A stretch of 53,332 bases of DNA from Alphaproteobacteria bacterium (GCA_026400845.1 JAPLOH010000327.1:1-53332); one strand, 5' to 3'. Positions 28,159-38,937 are shown, counted from the stretch's first letter. Notes: generated by a model not told the origin, from the letters alone. Made by a program: numbers and translations.

Positions 28159-28522
28159 AGGTGGTGCTCACGGAGTTGAATGTGGCCGTCGGCAGGAGCA
28201 GCGGTTCGAATGGCCGCGTGACGGACAACGCGATGAACCGCTGGTTGACCTGGCCGATCGGGCAGATCGGGTCGCTCGTGCAGTCGGCCGCCGTCACCGT
28301 CCCGCCGGTCGCCCAGCACGAGCAGGACGCCACGGGGGTGCTGACGGTCACGTCGGTCCAGCCGGTGGGCAGCGCCGCGGTGACCGCGGTCTGCATGCCT
28401 GTCAGGCTGGTGGGGTAGGACATCGCGTAGATGCCGCCGGCGAACTCCATCGCCGAAACGCCGCGGCGATCGGCAATTGCGGCCCGCAGCCGCGATAGGG
28501 CCCGCTGGATGCTACTGGACAA
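28139..28522 (-). CDS. TadE-like protein lacking its N-terminal transmembrane helix
   Basis: RRGVSAMEFA directly followed by GGIYAMSYPTSLTGMQTAVTAALPTGWTDVTV; C-terminus TTYVVRVQ. Confidence 0.6.
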   Translation of the reverse strand: MSSSIQRALSRLRAAIADRRGVSAMEFAGGIYAMSYPTSLTGMQTAVTAALPTGWTDVTVSTPVASCSCWATGGTVTAADCTSDPICPIGQVNQRFIALSVTRPFEPLLLPTATFNSVSTTYVVRVQ

Positions 28523-29927
28523 AGCTCACCGCCTGCATTTGTGCGAGTGTCGTTCCAAGAAGGCGGCAGCTCGTCGAGGCGATGTTGGTGCTGCTCGCCA
28601 GCGTTATCGTCTCGGCAACCAGTACTATACAGGCCGTCACGCCGGTGGTTCCGCTGAACGTCAAGAGTGACTTCGGAAAATAAATTCCGCCGCCAAGCGG
28701 TTGTCGACCTCCGGTATTCGAAGCGCAGATTCTCGCATTCGCGACCCCGCGGCCGTAGAAAAGCACGCCGTTGAGGGCACTGAAGCTGGTATTGGTCTTC
28801 AGTGCGATCACGCTGAACGAGCCGCTGGCGCCGCAGCTGCCGGTGCCGTAGTCAACAGAGCCGATTGCGCCGGTACTGCCGGTGAATATGAAAGTGGAGC
28901 CGAACGGCCTACTCGACGTGCAGGTTACTTCGCAGCTTATCGAGCCGCCGTTCATCAACAGCGAGGCGTTGTTGAAGAAATAGGTGCCGCTCGGTACCAG
29001 GACGGGCGCCGCGGTCGTGACCGACAAATTCTCGCAATAGGCCCGCGGTGAGGCCGGGTTATACGGCACAAGCAAGATGACGCTGGTTCCTCGGAACAAA
29101 TTGTTGGAACCATTATAGACGGCCGGCGCGGGAATAGTGTCGCATTGGCTCGCATCGAAGGTGGGGAAGGCAAGTGCGTCTGCCGCCACGTACGGATTGC
29201 TCGTCGCTGGATGGTATGGCGACGACGGCTTGCCGGACGTGGTGAAGGAACCACTCCCGCAGCAGCCGCCTACCGAGGTGGCGGTGGTCAACGACAGCGT
29301 CGACACACCCGTCACGTTGATCGCCGTTGAGGACGTGCTGTTGGAGGCGAAGGCGCAGCCGCTCGTGCTGGTGCCACTGATGGTGAGGTCACCCGAGGTC
29401 GACAGCACGCAGGCCGACCCGGTCGACTTGATCTGCGCGGCGGCAATGGCGCCAACGGTGGTCGGGGTGGGCGTGAACAGCGCGGAGATGTAGGGCGTCA
29501 TCTGCTGGCTCACAGTGACCTGCACCTTGGCGGTCTCGGTTGTGGTGGCGGCGGTGAAGTTGACGGTGACCGATGTATTCCCGGTGTTGGGAAAGCCGTT
29601 GCTGGCGGCGGAGTTGAGGGCGGCGGTGGTCGCGTTGGCGTTGTAGGCGGCCGCAAGGGCCCCGGCCACGGCCGCCGCATCGGCGGCGTTCTGCGTATTT
29701 CTGCGGCCGAGATACCAAAGCCCGCCTTCCGTCGCGAGGCCCACGAATCCCATGATCGTCATGGCACTGGCGGCGAACGCGACGGCGCTCGCCCCCCGCC
29801 GATCCCGCCGGAGCGCATCGGCGGCGGTTCTCAGGGTCGACAGAAATTCACATAAAATGCGACAACACGGCCCGGTTGTCTTAAAATACGAGACATTTTG
29901 GGTCACTTCGCGTCTCTTTCGTCTCAT
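28512..29927 (-). CDS. TadG-like pilus assembly protein (start uncertain)
   Basis: RRDRRGASAVAFAASAMTIMGFVGLATEGGLWYLGRRNTQNAADAAAVAGALAA; long Ser/Thr-rich extracellular region. Confidence 0.78.
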   Translation of the reverse strand: MRRKRREVTQNVSYFKTTGPCCRILCEFLSTLRTAADALRRDRRGASAVAFAASAMTIMGFVGLATEGGLWYLGRRNTQNAADAAAVAGALAAAYNANATTAALNSAASNGFPNTGNTSVTVNFTAATTTETAKVQVTVSQQMTPYISALFTPTPTTVGAIAAAQIKSTGSACVLSTSGDLTISGTSTSGCAFASNSTSSTAINVTGVSTLSLTTATSVGGCCGSGSFTTSGKPSSPYHPATSNPYVAADALAFPTFDASQCDTIPAPAVYNGSNNLFRGTSVILLVPYNPASPRAYCENLSVTTAAPVLVPSGTYFFNNASLLMNGGSISCEVTCTSSRPFGSTFIFTGSTGAIGSVDYGTGSCGASGSFSVIALKTNTSFSALNGVLFYGRGVANARICASNTGGRQPLGGGIYFPKSLLTFSGTTGVTACIVLVAETITLASSTNIASTSCRLLGTTLAQMQAVSFVQ

Positions 29928-30090
29928 TTTGTATGAAATTGAAATTTTATCTTTTCAATTGTTATCAGATGGGTTACATAGGGTCAACAGATTGCGAACG
30001 ACCTCACATTTGCGTGAACGATTGTAATCTGTGAGGCTGAGATTTCCCGTGGCCGGTGGGGCCGCTACAACCGTGAGAAGGAGTTTCACT

Positions 30091-30285
30091 ATGATGCATC
30101 TTATGACGAAGGCCTTCGTGAAGGTCAGCGTTGCGATGGGCGACCGCAAGGGCGTTACCTCGCTCGAATATGGCGTCGTCGCCGCCGCCCTGATCGCCGC
30201 CGTGACGGCGGGCATGTCGGTGCTGTCGAGCAACCTGGAAGCGGCGTTCACGACCCTTGGGCTCGCGATCAGGTCCGCGTTCTGA
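30091..30285 (+). CDS. Flp family type IVb pilin
   Basis: GDRKGVTSLEYGVVAAALIAAVTAGMSVLSSNLEAAFTTLG, with the G/xxxxEY prepilin motif. Confidence 0.93.
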   Translation: MMHLMTKAFVKVSVAMGDRKGVTSLEYGVVAAALIAAVTAGMSVLSSNLEAAFTTLGLAIRSAF

Positions 30286-30390
30286 TTTATCGCCACGTCG
30301 GCGATTGGCCCGCGGCGGTGCCGCTGGCCCTCAGATGCCTTTTCGCGATCAGTCGTGGGCCATGGTCCGCGCTGATCGCGGGAGGCGCAG

Positions 30391-30888
30391 ATGATGAGTG
30401 TATTGACTGAGTGCGTCGCCGTCACGTCTGTGGCAGCGACGCTCGGTCTGTTGTGTTGGGCCGCATGGACTGATTTCGCGGTCCGGCTGATTCCGAATGC
30501 GGCATGTGCCGGGGTTGCGGTCTTCGGCCTGGTGCATCGCGCTACGGCTGGGCTCGAGGCGGTGCTGCTGTCATCCGGCGTGGCGCTCGGCGTGTTCGTG
30601 TTGCTGGTGGTCATGCACGCGCGGGGTTTGATGGGCGGCGGCGACGTGAAGTTGATCGCGGCCGTTGTTCTGGGTTTCGTCGCATTGGTGCATCTTGTTT
30701 CGCGGCATTTGCTTGGCCGGCGGCCCTGGTTGTTGTTGTCTTCGGATTTATCCGGACGCGGCGCGCACATCTGGCATCGAGTGGCCGCGATTGAGGTCTG
30801 GCGCGTTCGCCGTCATGGATCGCTACCATATGGTGTCGCGATCGCCAGCGGCGGGGCATGGGTTTTGTTGACGGGTTCGGGGGGTTAG
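30391..30888 (+). CDS. cpaA: prepilin peptidase (CpaA/TadV-like), possibly with an internal out-of-frame segment
   Basis: AWTDFAVRLIPNAAC and MGGGDVKLIAAVVLGF type A24 motifs; HRVAAIEVWRVRRHGSLPYGVAIASGGAWVL. Confidence 0.8.
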   Translation: MMSVLTECVAVTSVAATLGLLCWAAWTDFAVRLIPNAACAGVAVFGLVHRATAGLEAVLLSSGVALGVFVLLVVMHARGLMGGGDVKLIAAVVLGFVALVHLVSRHLLGRRPWLLLSSDLSGRGAHIWHRVAAIEVWRVRRHGSLPYGVAIASGGAWVLLTGSGG

Positions 30889-30894
30889 CGGCCG

Positions 30895-31758
30895 ATGCGT
30901 CTGATCATTGTCATTCTGATCCTGGCCACGGTGGGGGCGCTCGGGATGATCGCCTACCAGATCGCCGCCCCCAAGCGAGATACGCAGGTTGCCGCCCCGG
31001 TGGCCGGGCCGGTGGTGGCGTTGCCGGTGCGCGTCCTGGTCGCCGCGCGCGCGCTGCTGCCGGGGACACTGGTGCGGGACGCCGATATCGCGATCAAGCC
31101 GATGCCGCGCGAGATCCTGGAACCGGGTTCGCTCGCCGATGACGATGAGGGGCGCGGCATTGTCACTGGCGCGCTGGTCGAGCGCACCATCGAACAAGGC
31201 AAGCCGATCACGGCCGCGAGCCTGCTGCGGACCCGCGATCGCGGGTTCCTGGCATCCGTTCTGGCCCCCGGAACGCGGGCCGTTTCCATAGGTGTTGACC
31301 CGATCACGGGTGTTGGTGGTTTAATTTGGCCTGGGGATCATGTTGACGTCATCCTGACCCAGGAGATTGACCGTGGAACAAATGCCGCGACGGCTGGAGC
31401 GGGAAAGCGCGTCATTGGTGAGACCGTGTTGACCAACATCAGGGTCATCGCGATCGACCAGGACATCGTGCAAGGCGCGCCGCGCGGCAGCAACGTCGCG
31501 GGCAAGCTGGCCAGCACGGTGACGTTGCAGGCAAGCACCGACGAGGCCGAGAAACTGGCCGTTGCGGGCCGGTTGGGGCATCTTTCGCTGGCAATCCGCG
31601 CGTTCGGCGACAGCCTGCCCGGCGCCACGGCGGCAAGACAAAAGCCGACGATCTCCGGCGACGACGTTTCCCCCGCCTTGTCCATCTCCAACGGGGCCGG
31701 GCGAACCAAGGTTCAGGTCATCCAGGGCGACCAGCGAAGTGAAGTGATTTTCAGGTGA
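30895..31758 (+). CDS. cpaB: Flp pilus assembly protein CpaB/RcpC
   Basis: VLVAARALLPGTLVRDADIAIKPMP...SVGVDPITGVGGLIWPGDHVDVILTQ (SAF domain). Confidence 0.9.
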   Translation: MRLIIVILILATVGALGMIAYQIAAPKRDTQVAAPVAGPVVALPVRVLVAARALLPGTLVRDADIAIKPMPREILEPGSLADDDEGRGIVTGALVERTIEQGKPITAASLLRTRDRGFLASVLAPGTRAVSIGVDPITGVGGLIWPGDHVDVILTQEIDRGTNAATAGAGKRVIGETVLTNIRVIAIDQDIVQGAPRGSNVAGKLASTVTLQASTDEAEKLAVAGRLGHLSLAIRAFGDSLPGATAARQKPTISGDDVSPALSISNGAGRTKVQVIQGDQRSEVIFR

Positions 31759-33335
31759 TGCGTTCAATCTCATCGGCCATCGTTCTAAGTTTTTGCCTCC
31801 TCGGCGCGGGCGCGCATGCGCAGACCCGTCCGCCGGTGCCGCAGGCGATCCCCGCGCCACCGCCGTCGCCGGACATGGTGAGCTCTCCGTCGCAGCCGGT
31901 GACGGTCACCGCCGGGATCGGGGTGCTGTTGCGGCTTCCTCAGCCGGCGGGAACGGTGATGTCCGCCAACCCCGGGGTCGCGCGGGTACAGCCGACCTCC
32001 CCGACCAGCCTGTTCCTCACCGGCGTCGCCCCTGGCCGAACGACGGTGCTGGTGACGTCGGACAATGGCGCCCCGGTCATCCAATATGATGTGACGGTGG
32101 TATCGAACGAGCCGCAAGCGGCGGCAATTCCGCCGCCGGCTCCGCCACCGGCCGGGCGGGGGGGCGCGTTGCTACCCTCGATCCTCGATCTCACTGATGG
32201 GACGAAGCCCGGCGCGGGGCCCGTTTCGGCGGCGACCGCGGCGGCGGCGCAAACCGCCGTGGTGCGCTCGGTGATGGGCGCCGGCTCCGTCAAGGTGCGG
32301 CCGAACGGCAATGGCATCGCGGTCAGCGGCACGGTGCCCAATGCGGCAGCGGCGGAAACGGTGATCGCCATCGTGCGCGCGCATGTCGCCGACAGCGTTC
32401 CGATGCTCGACAGCCTGGTGGTGCTCGGCAGTATCCAGGTCAACGTCCGGGTCCGCATCGCCGAGATCAGCCGGCAGGTGACGCGCCAACTCGGGTTCAA
32501 CTGGCAGGCGCTTGGTGCGGTCGGCAATCGTTGGAGCATCGGCATGCTGACCGGTGCCGCGGCCTCGGGGACGATCAATCCGCGCACGCCGCTTGGTCTG
32601 GCGCCGCTTGCGAGCGCGGCGGCGAGCCAGTTCGGTGTCGGCTACACGTCCGGGCGGTGGGACGTGAACGGCATCATCGACGCGCTCGCGTCGGATCAAC
32701 TCGTCAGCATTCTCGCCGAGCCCAACCTGACCGCACAATCCGGCGAAACGGCCAGCTTCCTTGCCGGTGGTGAATTCCCGATCCCGATCGCCGCCGCCGG
32801 CGCCGCCGGGTCCACCTCGATCACGGTCGAATTCAAGCAGTTCGGTGTGAGCCTCGCGGTGGTACCAACGGTGCTGTCGCCAACTCGGCTGAACCTGCGG
32901 GTCCGGCCGGAGGTGAGCCAGTTGTCCAGCAACGGGGCGGTGAACGTTCCGATTGCCGGAGGCGGCACGCTGACCATTCCGGCGCTGACCGTTCGGCGCG
33001 CCGAGACCACCGTCGAGCTCGGCAGTGGCCAGAGCTTCGCCATCGCCGGGCTGCTCCAGCGGACCAGCACCCAGGTGAGCAACGCGCTCCCCGGCATCGG
33101 TGAACTGCCGGTGGTCGGCGCGCTGTTCAAGTCGAACGACTTCCAACGCGGCGAGAGCGAATTGGTGATCATCGTGACTCCCTATCTGGTCAAGCCGGCG
33201 CCCAGTCCCGATGCCCTGCGTCTCCCCACCGACGGTTTCAAGCCGGCGACCGATCTCGACCGGATTCTGCTGGGCCGTCAGGCAGCGCCGGGACCGAATG
33301 GCACGCCGCTCGACGCCGGGTTCATCCTCAAATGA
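31755..33335 (+). CDS. cpaC: type II/IV secretion system secretin (CpaC/RcpA)
   Basis: VQVNVRVRIAEISRQVTRQLGFNW, LAEPNLTAQSGETASFLAGGEFPIPI, VVGALFKSNDFQRGESELVIIVTPYLV. Confidence 0.92.
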   Translation: MMRSISSAIVLSFCLLGAGAHAQTRPPVPQAIPAPPPSPDMVSSPSQPVTVTAGIGVLLRLPQPAGTVMSANPGVARVQPTSPTSLFLTGVAPGRTTVLVTSDNGAPVIQYDVTVVSNEPQAAAIPPPAPPPAGRGGALLPSILDLTDGTKPGAGPVSAATAAAAQTAVVRSVMGAGSVKVRPNGNGIAVSGTVPNAAAAETVIAIVRAHVADSVPMLDSLVVLGSIQVNVRVRIAEISRQVTRQLGFNWQALGAVGNRWSIGMLTGAAASGTINPRTPLGLAPLASAAASQFGVGYTSGRWDVNGIIDALASDQLVSILAEPNLTAQSGETASFLAGGEFPIPIAAAGAAGSTSITVEFKQFGVSLAVVPTVLSPTRLNLRVRPEVSQLSSNGAVNVPIAGGGTLTIPALTVRRAETTVELGSGQSFAIAGLLQRTSTQVSNALPGIGELPVVGALFKSNDFQRGESELVIIVTPYLVKPAPSPDALRLPTDGFKPATDLDRILLGRQAAPGPNGTPLDAGFILK

Positions 33336-33682
33336 GAAGTGCGATGCGATTTGCAGCCCTGCCAATCCTGTTCGCCCTCGCGGCCTGCGCGCAGGATCCG
33401 TTCGATCGCCCGGGCACCTGGTCGGTGCCGTTGGGAACGCTGGGCGCGAACGACGCCAATCTGCGCACCATGATCGCCGACCCGCGGGACCTCACCGCTG
33501 GAACCGGGGAGGAGAATAGTGCAGGCACATCAGCGGTGATCCCGGTGCGGCGCCTGCTGACCGGCCGCCGGCCGCAACTGCCGCAGTCCGACGTGTCGTC
33601 GTTGCGTGCCGGTGGCGGTGGTGGCGGCGGCGGCGGTCCGCAACCACAGGTAGGTGGCGCCGCCGGCGCTCCGCTGGAGTAG
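33332..33682 (+). CDS. small lipoprotein in Tad locus (unknown function; in the usual cpaD position)
   Basis: Lipobox LFALAAC; DPFDRPGTWSVPLGTLGANDANLRTMIADPRDL; Gly-run. Confidence 0.65.
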   Translation: MRSAMRFAALPILFALAACAQDPFDRPGTWSVPLGTLGANDANLRTMIADPRDLTAGTGEENSAGTSAVIPVRRLLTGRRPQLPQSDVSSLRAGGGGGGGGGPQPQVGGAAGAPLE

Positions 33683-33692
33683 CAGTACAATC

Positions 33693-34891
33693 ATGTCGGG
33701 CTCGGACGATATTTCGCCGCTGGGGCAGTTGGACGGTGGGCGCAAGGTTCTCGCCTTCGTGGGAGATGCCGACAGCGTCGAGGCGCTTCGGGTCGGGTTG
33801 CAGGCGCTTGGCGGCGGGATCGATCTTCGACGCGGCACGATCCGCCAGGCGATCCGCTATCTCGAGAAGGAGACACCGCCGCGTGCGATCGTGGTCGATG
33901 TATCCGATGCCGAGAACGCCCAATCGGCGCTCGACGATCTGGCGCGGGTCTGCCCGCCGGACGTGCAGGTTTTTGTGGTCGGCGACAACCACGACATCAA
34001 TTTCTACCGACTGTTGGTCGACGACGTCGGTGTCACCGAGTATCTGCCGAAGCCGCTGACCCGGGATTCCGTTCAGCGTCAGTTGCTGAACCGGCTTTCG
34101 CCCAACCAGACCGACGCCGCCTCCCCGCGTGGCGGCCAGGTGATCTCGGTTTTCGGTGCGCGCGGCGGCGTCGGCGCGACCACGATCGCCTGCGGGCTGG
34201 CGATGGAACTCTCCAATATCGCGAAGGGCCATGTGGCGTTGCTCGACCTGCATCTGCAGGGCGGCGCGATGTCGGTGATGCTGAACGGCAGCCCGGGCGG
34301 CGGATTGCGCATGGCGCTGGAGGATGCGGAGCGCGCGGACGCGTTGTTCCTCGAGCGCACCGCGATCGCCATCGGCCCGCGCCTTCAGATGATCGCCGCT
34401 GACGAGCCTTATGACGCCGAGCCGCAGGTCACCGCGGCGGGGGTATCGCGCCTGGTCTCGCTGCTGCAGCGCAAGTTCAACTACGTCATCATCGATATGC
34501 CGGTACCCTTGCCGATGGTGATGTCGCCCGCCGTCGCGCTGTCACGCCACGTGGTGATCGTGATGGGGCCGGATGTGGTGAGCCTGCGTTCCGGCAAGGC
34601 GCTGCGCAATTGGGCGACCGGATTGACCGGGACCAACCGGACGATCTCGGTGATCAATCGTGGCGACAGCAAGGGCAGCATCAACGCCCAGCTGGTGGAA
34701 AAGGCGCTCGGCGGCAAGCCGGACATCATAATTCCGAATGCCGGCCGCAAAATGATCGAGGCGGTCAACCTCGGCATCCCCGCGGTTCAGCATGTCCCGG
34801 TGCTGAAGCGCCACTTGCAGCCTTTGGTGCGTGAAGTCTCCGGCCTCGCGCCGGCGCGCGACGGCTCGTTCCTGCGCCGATTCTTCAGGGG

Positions 34892-34895
<4 letters not shown>
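33693..34895 (+). CDS. cpaE: CpaE-like pilus assembly ATPase
   Basis: VISVFGARGGVGATTIACGLAMELS, receiver-like N-terminus. Confidence 0.9.
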
Positions 34896-36256
<1,361 letters not shown>

Positions 36257-36261
36257 AGGCC

Positions 36262-37218
36262 ATGGATCCGATGGTCTATCCTGTGTTGTTATTGATTGTG
36301 GTTCTGATCGCCGCGGTCATCGCGGTGATTGTCGACAGCCGCAACACAAAGCTGCGCCATCGCATCGAGGCGCTGGCCGGCCCGGAGGATTCCGCGGCGG
36401 AAGAACCGTCGCTCAGCATTCGGGTGGCGCAGCAAAGCGAACTGCGGTTCCTGTCGGTGTTCGCGCGGCTGCTGCGCATCCCGCTCGATGTGCCGGGGGC
36501 ACAGAAGATTGCTCCTCATTGGGTGTTCGTCCTTGGCCTCATAGTCCTTGTGGGCGGCACCATGCTCGCGGAGCGGTATGCCGGCGTTTCGTGGGCAATG
36601 GCCGGAGTGATCGGGTTGATCGCCTCCGTTCTTGCCCAAAGAGTTGTGTTCGGCATGCAGATGTCGAGCTACCAGTCGGCGCTGCAGCAGCAGTTGCCGG
36701 ATGCGGTGGAAATGGTGGTGAGCGCGATCCGCGCGGGCTTGCCGGTCGGCGAGGCTTTTCGGGCTTTGTCCGTCGAAAGCCCCGCGCCGACGAAAGATGA
36801 ATTCGTGCGTGTGGTAAACGAGATCGCGCTCGGCGCCTCGGCAGACAAGGCGCTGTTGAACGTGTTCCACCGCACCCAGTTGACCGAGTACGCGATTTTC
36901 GCGGTCACCATCAACGTTCAATCCAAATCGGGCGGGCGCCTGGTGGAAAGTGTGCAGCGACTGGCGGAGACCATCCGGCAACGGCTCGGCATGATGACGC
37001 GGGCAAAGGCGCTTGCCGGCGAAGCGCGGGTTTCGGCGATCATTCTGGGCTCGCTCCCCTTCGTCGCCGGCGCGGCCCTGAGTGCGATCCGGCCGGGCTA
37101 TCTCGACCCGCTGTTCAATGATCCGCGTGGCACCAAGATGCTGGGGTTTGCGTCGGTGACGCTTCTCCTTGGGATCCTGTTGATGCGGCGGATGATCCGG
37201 AAGGCGACGGCAGAATGA
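36262..37218 (+). CDS. tadB: type II secretion system F family protein TadB
   Basis: LPDAVEMVVSAIRAGLPVGEAFRAL, INVQSKSGGRLVESVQRLAETIRQRL. Confidence 0.9.
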   Translation: MDPMVYPVLLLIVVLIAAVIAVIVDSRNTKLRHRIEALAGPEDSAAEEPSLSIRVAQQSELRFLSVFARLLRIPLDVPGAQKIAPHWVFVLGLIVLVGGTMLAERYAGVSWAMAGVIGLIASVLAQRVVFGMQMSSYQSALQQQLPDAVEMVVSAIRAGLPVGEAFRALSVESPAPTKDEFVRVVNEIALGASADKALLNVFHRTQLTEYAIFAVTINVQSKSGGRLVESVQRLAETIRQRLGMMTRAKALAGEARVSAIILGSLPFVAGAALSAIRPGYLDPLFNDPRGTKMLGFASVTLLLGILLMRRMIRKATAE

Positions 37219-38174
37219 TCGAGGAGCCCAACACCCTTCTCGCGCTGCTGGTCGCCGGCATGGTTCTGTTGCTGCTGGTCGCGGTGATGCTCCTGATGCG
37301 GGAGTTCGCGTCCGACCGGATGGAGCGGCGGGTGCTTGCCACCGTCGGGATGGAGGCGGTGGCGCGCAGCGCCGCGACGGCGCCGCTTGGCGCATTCGGG
37401 CGCGTGTTGCAGCGGCTGGGGGGCCGCATCCGCAGCAAGTCCAGCCTGTACTCCGAGGAGGACCTGCTGGCGCTCGAAACCGTGGTGGCGGCCTCCGGGC
37501 TCAATGCCAACCGCGTGCTGCCGATGGTGCTGGGCGCCAAGATGGTGTTGACGTTTCTCATTCCCGCCATCGCGGTGATCTACGGCCTTGTGGCCGGTTT
37601 GACGGGGATGCAGTTCCTGCTGCTCGTCAGCCTGACCGTGCCAATTGGTCTCCTGGGCCCCGATTGGATACTGCATTTTGTTCGCAAACCTTATGTCGCA
37701 GCGCTGCGGCGAGGCCTGCCGGATGCGCTCGATCTGCTGGTGATCTGTACCGAATCGGGCATGGGCCTCGAACTCGCGCTGGAACAGGTCGCCCGCGAGA
37801 TCGCGGTCTCGAACAAGGCGATATCGGTCGCGCTGTCAAAGCTGCTGGACGAACTGCGCGTGCTTCCCGATCGGCGCGATGCGTTCGACAATTTCGGCCG
37901 GCGTTCGGGCATCGACGGGTTCCGCCGGCTGGCGGCGATGCTGGGGCAGACGCTGCAATACGGCACGCCGGTAGCCGAAGCCTTGCGATCAGTGGCGGCC
38001 GACCTGCGGCGCGACCGGATGGTGCAGCTCGAAGCCAAGTGCACGAAACTCCCGGCCCTTCTGGTGTTGCCGCTCATCATCTTCATCATGCCGGCGCTTT
38101 TCGTGGTGCTCGCCGCGAGCCCGATCCTGAGGGTGCTCGACACGCTCCGCTTGATGGCGACCGGCCATCAATAG
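37215..38174 (+). CDS. tadC: type II secretion system F family protein TadC
   Basis: GLPDALDLLVICTESGMGLELALEQVAREIA, FRRLAAMLGQTLQYGTPVAEALR. Confidence 0.9.
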   Translation: MIEEPNTLLALLVAGMVLLLLVAVMLLMREFASDRMERRVLATVGMEAVARSAATAPLGAFGRVLQRLGGRIRSKSSLYSEEDLLALETVVAASGLNANRVLPMVLGAKMVLTFLIPAIAVIYGLVAGLTGMQFLLLVSLTVPIGLLGPDWILHFVRKPYVAALRRGLPDALDLLVICTESGMGLELALEQVAREIAVSNKAISVALSKLLDELRVLPDRRDAFDNFGRRSGIDGFRRLAAMLGQTLQYGTPVAEALRSVAADLRRDRMVQLEAKCTKLPALLVLPLIIFIMPALFVVLAASPILRVLDTLRLMATGHQ

Positions 38175-38178
38175 GGCC

Positions 38179-38937
38179 GTGCCGCGGTGGCGACGCTTCG
38201 CGGTGGCGGCGTGGCTGTGCCTTGCTTTGGCGTCGTGTGGCGCGGCGGGCGGTCCCCAGACTGAACTGAACGCGGAGTCCCGGCTGCGTGTCGGCGAGGC
38301 GGCCGAGCGCTCGGGTGACAAGGATACGGCGATTGCCATGTATTCTGCCGCCGCCGAGAGCGCTCCCGAGGATGCCTCGGTGCAGGTGCGGGTGGCCAAC
38401 GGCCTGGCCCGCAGCGGCCGGTGGAGCCAGGCACGGGATTTGTTGCAGGCCAGGCTGAAATCCCGGCCGCGGGACCCTGATTTGCTGCGCGCCCTGGCGT
38501 CGATCCATGTCATGGTCGGCCAGACACGCGTGGCTATCGCCCGGTTCGACGAGGTTCTCGCCATCCTTCCCCTCGATATCGGCGCGCTGACCGGCAAGGC
38601 CGTGGCACTGGACATCCAGTCGCGCCACGCCGAAGCGCAGGCGCTTTATCGGCGGGCGCTGGCGATCGCGCCGGACGACCCGGTTATCAGCAACAACCTG
38701 GCTTTGTCGTTGATGATGGATGGGCAGTTGAACGCGGCTCAGGTGGTTTTGGCGCCTTTTGTTGATGCGGATGACGTGCCGGAGCGGTTGAAGATCAACC
38801 TCGGTATCATCCTCGCCGCGAACGGAAATATGGAGATGGCCCGGGCGCTGCTCAACGGGCACCTAGGGGATGCCGAGCTTCTTGCATTGACCCGCGCGGC
38901 ATCGCGTCCCCGCAAAGCTCCTGCGATAGTTCCATAG
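38179..38937 (+). CDS. tadD: TPR-repeat lipoprotein (TadD-like)
   Basis: GTG start; signal plus ASCGAAGG lipobox; TPR motifs; immediately downstream of tadC. Confidence 0.8.
   Translation: MPRWRRFAVAAWLCLALASCGAAGGPQTELNAESRLRVGEAAERSGDKDTAIAMYSAAAESAPEDASVQVRVANGLARSGRWSQARDLLQARLKSRPRDPDLLRALASIHVMVGQTRVAIARFDEVLAILPLDIGALTGKAVALDIQSRHAEAQALYRRALAIAPDDPVISNNLALSLMMDGQLNAAQVVLAPFVDADDVPERLKINLGIILAANGNMEMARALLNGHLGDAELLALTRAASRPRKAPAIVP

Noticed and set aside
33600-33650. GGN-repeat (poly-Gly) tract as a phase-variable microsatellite
   Set aside because: Repeat unit is a multiple of three, so slippage would keep the frame; no evidence of on/off switching.
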